From the NCBI GenBank assembly GCA_964529265.1, contig CAZGVW010000275.1, forward strand, positions 1-19,741: a stretch of 19,741 nt of DNA, read 5' to 3'. The stretch's first letter is position 1. Every line of letters begins with the position of its first letter. The notes below the pieces were generated by a model. It was not told where the DNA came from and did no database searches. It saw nothing but the letters and a program-made list of their open reading frames with translations. Positions 14,725-19,741 of the stretch are shown here, piece by piece. The translations under genes and the position numbers were made by a program. This stretch comes from CAZGVW01 sp964529265 (GTDB lineage Bacteria > Planctomycetota > Phycisphaerae > Phycisphaerales > UBA1924).

Positions 14725-15719
14725 GTGTGAAGCCTCCGAGCGCGGCCGTCCGCTGGCTGGCGAATCTCCGGATGCCCTTGATCCTGCTGCTGCTCATCAT
14801 CGCGGCGAGCGTGCTCACCGAGGGCCGGTTCGCGCAGGTGGACAACCTCGTCAACGTGATGCGCCAGGTGTCGCTGGAGGCGATGATCGCGTTCGGCATG
14901 ACCGCGATCATCGTGACGGGCGGGATCGATCTTTCCGTCGGCTCGCTCGTCGCGTTGACGGGCGTGGTTGCCGCGGCGACGATGCGTGGTGCGGGCGATG
15001 CGCCGGCCGCGATGGCGATCGCGCTCGGGCTCAGCGCCGGCGTGGCGATGGGAGCGGGCGCCGGCGCCGCATCCGGCGCCGTGATCGCGCGGCTGGCGAT
15101 TCCACCCTTCATCGTGACGCTCGCGGTCATGCTCATGGCCCGCGGGTTCGCGTTCATCATCTGCGGCGGGCAGCCCATCTACGAACTGCCGGCGCCGCTC
15201 ATGACGCTGGGCCGCGGCTTTGTGCTGGAAGGGGTGCTCGGCCGGCTGCTCCCCGTACCAGTGCTCATCATGCTCGTCATGTACGGCGTCTTCGCGCTCA
15301 TGCTCTCGCGCAGCGTGTTCGGGCGATCCGTGATCGCGGTGGGGAGCAACGAGGAGGCGGCCCGGCTGGCGGGCATCCCGACGCGGCGGACGAAGTGCCT
15401 GGTGTACGCGATCACCGGCGCCGTGTGCGGCCTCGCGGGCACGCTGCAGACCGCGAAACTCATGGCCGGCGACCCGAAAGTGGGGGAGATGTGGGAACTG
15501 AACGTGATCGCGGCCGTGGTGGTGGGCGGCACGAGCCTCTTCGGCGGCCGCGGGAGCATGACGGGCACGCTCATCGGGGCGCTGATCATCGGAGTGCTCA
15601 ACAACAGTCTGAATCTGCTGCACGTCGAGCATTTCTGGCAGAAGGTGCTGCTGGGAGGCGTGATTCTCGGCGCGGCGCTGATCGATGCGGGGCTGCGGCG
15701 TCTGGAGCGAACGGCATGA
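14721..15719 (+). CDS. Sugar ABC transporter permease (RbsC-like)
   Basis: The 332-residue integral membrane protein has many hydrophobic helices and the RbsC-family hallmarks VTGGIDLSVGS at 65-75 and VVVGGTSLFGGRGS at 266-279. The cytoplasmic coupling loop GSNEEAARLAGIP lies at 208-220, where it would contact the ATPase. The start is set by the ATGA overlap with the ATPase stop at 14721-14724; the frame is open to 14607, but that part lies inside the ATPase gene and is not membrane-like. Its own stop overlaps the mannosidase start in the same ATGA form, indicating translational coupling. It probably forms a homodimeric channel, as in related ribose-type importers. Confidence 0.95.
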   Translation: MSVKPPSAAVRWLANLRMPLILLLLIIAASVLTEGRFAQVDNLVNVMRQVSLEAMIAFGMTAIIVTGGIDLSVGSLVALTGVVAAATMRGAGDAPAAMAIALGLSAGVAMGAGAGAASGAVIARLAIPPFIVTLAVMLMARGFAFIICGGQPIYELPAPLMTLGRGFVLEGVLGRLLPVPVLIMLVMYGVFALMLSRSVFGRSVIAVGSNEEAARLAGIPTRRTKCLVYAITGAVCGLAGTLQTAKLMAGDPKVGEMWELNVIAAVVVGGTSLFGGRGSMTGTLIGALIIGVLNNSLNLLHVEHFWQKVLLGGVILGAALIDAGLRRLERTA

Positions 15720-18700
15720 AGATGAGAATGATCAAGATGAGCGCCGCGGCATGGGGCGTGTGCGCCGCCGCGGCTGGCGCGCAGACGCCGCCGCCGCCGA
15801 GCCCGCCGCCTTCCGGGCCCGCGACGTTCGATCTCTCAAAGGACAAGGTCCTCTACTGCGTGGGCTATGCGCACCTCGATACTCAGTGGCGCTGGGACTT
15901 CCCGACGACGATCGATCGCTTCATCCTCGATACGCTCGACCAGAACTTTGCGCTCTTCGAGAAGCACCCGGGCTATGTCTTCAACTTCACCGGCTCGGTG
16001 CGCTACGAGATGATGAAGGAGTATTACCCGGAGCGGTACGAGCGGCTGAAGGAGCACATCGCGGCCGGCCGCTGGTTCGTCTCGGGCTCTTCGGTCGATG
16101 AAGGCGACGCCAACGTGCCTTCGCCCGAGGCGATCATCCGCCAGGTGCTTTACGGCAACGCCTTCTTCCGGCGCGAGTTCGGAAAGGAGAGCGCCGACTT
16201 CATGCTGCCGGATTGCTTCGGCTTTCCGGCGTCCATGCCCTCCATCTGGGCGCACTGCGGGCTCAAGGGATTCTCGACACAGAAGCTCACGTGGGGCTCG
16301 GCGGTCGGCATCCCGTTCAAGGTCGGCGTGTGGGAGGGGCTCGACGGCGCCTCGGTCATCGCGGCGCTCGATCCGGGGCCCTATGTCGGCGCGATCGAGG
16401 GCCGCGTCGATCTGAACCGGGATTGGGCGGAGCGCATCGAGCGTAACGGCCGCATGCACGGCGTGTGGGCTGATTACCACTACTACGGGGTCGGCGATCA
16501 GGGCGGCGCTCCGCGTGAGGAGGATGTTCGCACCTACCTCGCGAGCATCGAGAACCCGGACAGCATGTTCGGTGTCGCCCTCGTGTCATCGGACCAGATG
16601 TTCAAGGACATCACGCCGGAGCAGCGGGCGAATCTGCCGCGGTACAGGGGCGATCTGCTGCTGACGGAGCACTCGGCGGGCACGCTGACGTCGCAGTCCT
16701 ACATGAAGCGATGGAACCGCAAGGCGGAGCAACTGGGCAACGCCGCGGAGCGGGCTGCCGTCGCGGCGGACTGGCTCGGCGGCGCCGAATACCCGCGCGA
16801 GCGGCTGGAGCGTTCCTGGGTGCGCGTCCTGGCGAACCAGATGCATGACATTCTCCCGGGCACGAGCATTCCGCGGGCGTACACCTATTCCTGGAACGAT
16901 GAGATCATCGCGCTGAACGGTTTCGCGGCTGTGCTCACGGATTCGATCGGCGCTGTCGCGCGGGCGATGGACACGCGCGTGGAGGGCGAGGCGGTCATCG
17001 TCTACAACCCGCTGGCGATCGAGCGCGAAGACATCGTGGAGGCCCGTGTGCGGTTCCCTTCCGGCGCTCCGGAGGGTGTGCGCGTATTCGATCACGAAGG
17101 GCGGGAGGCTCTGTGCCAGATCCTGGAGCGCGGTGGCGATGCGATCCGGCTCATGTTCCTGGCGCGCACGCCTCCCATGAGCCTGAGTGTGTTCGATGTG
17201 CGGCCCCCGGCTGCTGCCGCCACGGCGCCGGCGGCCGGGGGCCTCATCGTGACCGAGCGCACGCTGCAGAACGCCCGCTACCAAGTCACGATCAATGACA
17301 ATGGCGATGTCGCCAGCGTGCTGGATCTCGCCGCGGGCGGGCGCGAACTCCTCGCCGAGCCCGCGCGGCTCGTGTTCACACGCGAAAAGCCGCGGAACTG
17401 GCCTGCCTGGAACATGGACTGGGCCGATCGCCAGAAGCCCCCGATTGACGCTGTCGGCGGGCCGGGGAGCGAGCCGCCGAAGATCCGCATCGTCGAGCGC
17501 GGGCCGGTGCGCGTTGCGATCGAGATCGAGCGCGAGCGCCGGGGCTCCATCTTCACGCAGCGGATCTCGCTTGCCGCGGGAAGCGCGGGCGAGCGTCTGG
17601 AGTTCGATACGGATATCGACTGGCAATCCACGGAGTGTGCGCTGAAGGCGTCCTTCCCGCTCACCGCGTCGAACCCGAACGCCACGTACAACTGGGGCAT
17701 GGGCACGATCGCCCGCGGCAACAACGAGCCGACAAAGTACGAGGCGCCCTCGCACGAGTGGCTCGATCTCACAGATCGCTCGGGCGCGCACGGCGTCTCG
17801 ATCCTCGAAGACAGCAAGTACGGCTCCGACAAGCCGTCGGACAACGAAGTGCGCCTGACGCTGCTCTACACGCCGGGTGTGCGCGCGAGTTATCTCGATC
17901 AGCACAGCCAGGACTGGGGCCGCCACGAGATGGTGTACGCCCTGTACAGCCACGAGGGCGCTTGGCGGAGCGGCGCCGAGTGGCAGGGTCGGCGGCTGAA
18001 CCAGCCGCTCCGCGCGTTCCACGCGCCGAAGCACGAAGGGGCGCTCGGCCGGGTGTTCTCGCTCCTGTCGCTGAACACGGAGCAGGTGGATGTGCGCGCC
18101 GTGAAGCATGCGGAAGCCGGCGAGTGGATGATCGTGCGCCTGCAGGAACTGTGGGGGCAGCCGGCGCACGGTGTCGAACTCGCCTGCGCGGCGCCGATCC
18201 TGGAAGCCCACGAGGTGGACGGGCAGGAGCGCCTGCTCGGCCCGGCGACGCTGCGGAATGGCCGCCTGCGCCTCGATATGACGTCTTTCAGCCCGCGCAG
18301 TTTCGCTCTTCGCCTGGCGCCACCGGAGGCCGGCGCCCGGGTGTCGCCGCCCGACAGCATGGCCGCGGCGCTGCCATTCAACGTGGACGTGGTGAGCCGC
18401 GACGACGATCGCGCGGATGGCGCGCTCGATGACGAAGGCCGCACGATGCCGGCCGAGATGCTCCCGGGCTCCATCACGGTGGATGGCGTCAAGTTCCGTC
18501 TCGGCCCGACGGCGCCCGGCGCCATGAACGCCGTCGCCTGCCGCGGACAGGTGATTTCGCTTCCGCCGGGGGCGGGCGCCTTCGACCGCGTGCATATCCT
18601 TGCCGCGGCGACGGGGGATGAGGATGTTGCGGCCCGGTTCGTGGCCGGGTCGAGCCCGCACGCGGCCACCATTCAGTCATGGACCGGCTTCGTCGGGCAG

Positions 18701-19669
18701 TTCGATGACCGCATCTGGGACCGCGAGTTCGCCGAGATCGACCACGAGTGCAAGGGGAACGTGATCGGCTTCCGCACCGGCTTCATCAAGCGAAGCCCCA
18801 TCGCCTGGTTCTGCACGCACCGGCATCATCCATCCCGCGGCAACGAGGCGTATCGCTTCAGTTACCTCTTCAAGCACGGTTTTGACCTGCCGCCGGGCGG
18901 GCCGCGCACGCTGACGCTGCCCGACGATCCGCGCGTGCTGGTCTTCGCGGTGTCCGTGTCGCGGAACAGCAATGACGCTGTCGTGCCCGCGGCGCCGCTC
19001 TACGACGATTTCACCGGTCGGCCGGATCTGGCGCTGCGGCACGTCTATCCGCCGCCGGGGCGCCCGGTGTTCGATGGCGAGGCGCCGCTCGGCCAGGTCG
19101 AAGTGGATCGAAAGGCCTCGTTCGAAGCGCTCGTCATGGGCCCGCCGTCGGCCTCGGACCTGGTGGATTCCTCCCGCGGCGGCTCGTTCGCGTTCCGAGT
19201 GTTCGATGGCGACGGTGCGTATGCGCCCCACTCAGGATCGGGCGTCGTGGATGGCGCCTTGCCGCGTCTGAACGACGGCGCTGTCGCACAGAATGATGAC
19301 GATACATCCCGCTGCGTCTGGCACGATAACGAGGGGCGATTCTTCATCGATCTCGGCCGGCCGACGATGATCGAGCGCCTCAACACCTACTCCTGGCACC
19401 GGAGCGACCGCGCGCCGCAGTGGTGCTCCATCTGGGGCTCAAATGCGGAGGCGCTGCCCGGGCTGGACACTCGCGCAGGCGAGACAGAGGGCTGGACGCT
19501 CCTCGGCGTGGTGGATTCGCGCAGCCTCGGCGATGGCGGTGTGCATGGATCGAGCGTCTGCGGCCGCGGCGGCGCAGCGCTCGGGCCGTTCCGGCGCCTG
19601 CTCTGGATCACCGAGCCCCGCGGGCACGGCACGTTCTTCACGGAGATCGATATCCATGAGGCGAAGTAG
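15716..19669 (+). CDS. Exported GH38 alpha-mannosidase with long C-terminal extension
   Basis: The 1317-residue protein begins with a signal peptide (hydrophobic 9-20, likely cleavage after AGA at 22). The GH38 catalytic part starts near 45 with AHLDTQW (metal ligands H53 and D55), followed by GRWFVSGSSVDEGDANVPS, LPDCFGFPASMP with the predicted nucleophile D166, and NQMHDILPGTSIP with metal ligand H377. It should remove alpha-linked mannose by a retaining, metal-dependent mechanism in the periplasm or outside. Beta-sandwich regions run to about 869. Residues 870-1110 are unassigned, and 1176-1317 look like a discoidin/F5-8C type sugar-binding fold (moderate). GGAG at 15704-15707 supports the ATG at 15716, which overlaps the permease stop. 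The protein is longer than typical bacterial GH38 enzymes of roughly 850-1050 residues. Confidence 0.92.
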   Translation: MKMRMIKMSAAAWGVCAAAAGAQTPPPPSPPPSGPATFDLSKDKVLYCVGYAHLDTQWRWDFPTTIDRFILDTLDQNFALFEKHPGYVFNFTGSVRYEMMKEYYPERYERLKEHIAAGRWFVSGSSVDEGDANVPSPEAIIRQVLYGNAFFRREFGKESADFMLPDCFGFPASMPSIWAHCGLKGFSTQKLTWGSAVGIPFKVGVWEGLDGASVIAALDPGPYVGAIEGRVDLNRDWAERIERNGRMHGVWADYHYYGVGDQGGAPREEDVRTYLASIENPDSMFGVALVSSDQMFKDITPEQRANLPRYRGDLLLTEHSAGTLTSQSYMKRWNRKAEQLGNAAERAAVAADWLGGAEYPRERLERSWVRVLANQMHDILPGTSIPRAYTYSWNDEIIALNGFAAVLTDSIGAVARAMDTRVEGEAVIVYNPLAIEREDIVEARVRFPSGAPEGVRVFDHEGREALCQILERGGDAIRLMFLARTPPMSLSVFDVRPPAAAATAPAAGGLIVTERTLQNARYQVTINDNGDVASVLDLAAGGRELLAEPARLVFTREKPRNWPAWNMDWADRQKPPIDAVGGPGSEPPKIRIVERGPVRVAIEIERERRGSIFTQRISLAAGSAGERLEFDTDIDWQSTECALKASFPLTASNPNATYNWGMGTIARGNNEPTKYEAPSHEWLDLTDRSGAHGVSILEDSKYGSDKPSDNEVRLTLLYTPGVRASYLDQHSQDWGRHEMVYALYSHEGAWRSGAEWQGRRLNQPLRAFHAPKHEGALGRVFSLLSLNTEQVDVRAVKHAEAGEWMIVRLQELWGQPAHGVELACAAPILEAHEVDGQERLLGPATLRNGRLRLDMTSFSPRSFALRLAPPEAGARVSPPDSMAAALPFNVDVVSRDDDRADGALDDEGRTMPAEMLPGSITVDGVKFRLGPTAPGAMNAVACRGQVISLPPGAGAFDRVHILAAATGDEDVAARFVAGSSPHAATIQSWTGFVGQFDDRIWDREFAEIDHECKGNVIGFRTGFIKRSPIAWFCTHRHHPSRGNEAYRFSYLFKHGFDLPPGGPRTLTLPDDPRVLVFAVSVSRNSNDAVVPAAPLYDDFTGRPDLALRHVYPPPGRPVFDGEAPLGQVEVDRKASFEALVMGPPSASDLVDSSRGGSFAFRVFDGDGAYAPHSGSGVVDGALPRLNDGAVAQNDDDTSRCVWHDNEGRFFIDLGRPTMIERLNTYSWHRSDRAPQWCSIWGSNAEALPGLDTRAGETEGWTLLGVVDSRSLGDGGVHGSSVCGRGGAALGPFRRLLWITEPRGHGTFFTEIDIHEAK

Positions 19670-19741
19670 GGAGGCGTCCGGTCGCGCGGGCTCTGCGATG
19701 CTGGTCGCGCGGGCGCTCGCGGCGGCGCTGCTGGCCGCGGC
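19656..19741 (+). CDS. Start of a further exported protein, cut by the window edge
   Basis: An ATG at 19656 opens a frame that runs to the window end (28 codons) and overlaps the last 14 bases of the mannosidase gene. The peptide begins MRRSREASGRAG and continues as an Ala/Leu-rich hydrophobic stretch, as in a signal peptide. GGAG at 19642-19645 gives a 10-base spacing. The overlap fits the coupled style of this operon, so it is probably the next gene of the sugar-utilisation cluster. Its product cannot be known from this fragment. Confidence 0.6.
   Translation, partial: MRRSREASGRAGSAMLVARALAAALLAA

Noticed and set aside
15395..15715. N-terminal extension of the mannosidase
   Set aside because: It lies inside the permease gene. 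The ATG at 15716 has a ribosome site and begins a proper signal peptide.

Overview
The window suggests a GC-rich member of the Planctomycetota, most likely a Phycisphaerae-type lineage. The evidence is an ECF sigma factor gene coupled to a Ser/Thr kinase with a planctomycete-style N-terminal region, a secreted protein ending in a type I dockerin without any cellulosome genes, and several large exported proteins. No tRNA, rRNA, CRISPR array, insertion sequence or integrase was seen. No gene-free stretch exceeds about 210 bases.

Left part (1-5361): a lipoprotein joins a thioredoxin/TlpA fold (CPTC) to a DUF3738-like C-terminal region. It runs convergently into atpG (F1 ATP synthase gamma), which stands here without other atp genes. 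Divergent from atpG is a secreted dockerin protein of lower GC than its neighbours. It converges on a PhnP-like metallo-beta-lactamase-fold hydrolase.

Middle (5362-12015): a divergent region with repeated CGGAG/CTCCG elements separates the hydrolase from a P1B-type metal ATPase that has CPS instead of CPC and altered TM8 residues. The ATPase converges on a two-gene signalling operon on the minus strand, an ECF sigma factor followed one base later by a transmembrane Ser/Thr kinase. Divergent from the sigma gene, behind a leader rich in inverted repeats, is a small secreted four-cysteine protein. A LuxR/NarL-type HTH protein follows. Together 7720-12015 could be one signalling island, but that link is inference.

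Right part (12216-19741): a tightly packed sugar operon encodes a lipoprotein substrate-binding protein, a double-domain RbsA-type ATPase, an RbsC-type permease and an exported 1317-residue GH38 alpha-mannosidase. The last two junctions are ATGA overlaps. Another gene with a signal-peptide-like start begins inside the mannosidase 3' end and runs off the window. The simplest reading is that the mannosidase releases sugar from alpha-mannosides outside the cytoplasm and the transporter imports it.
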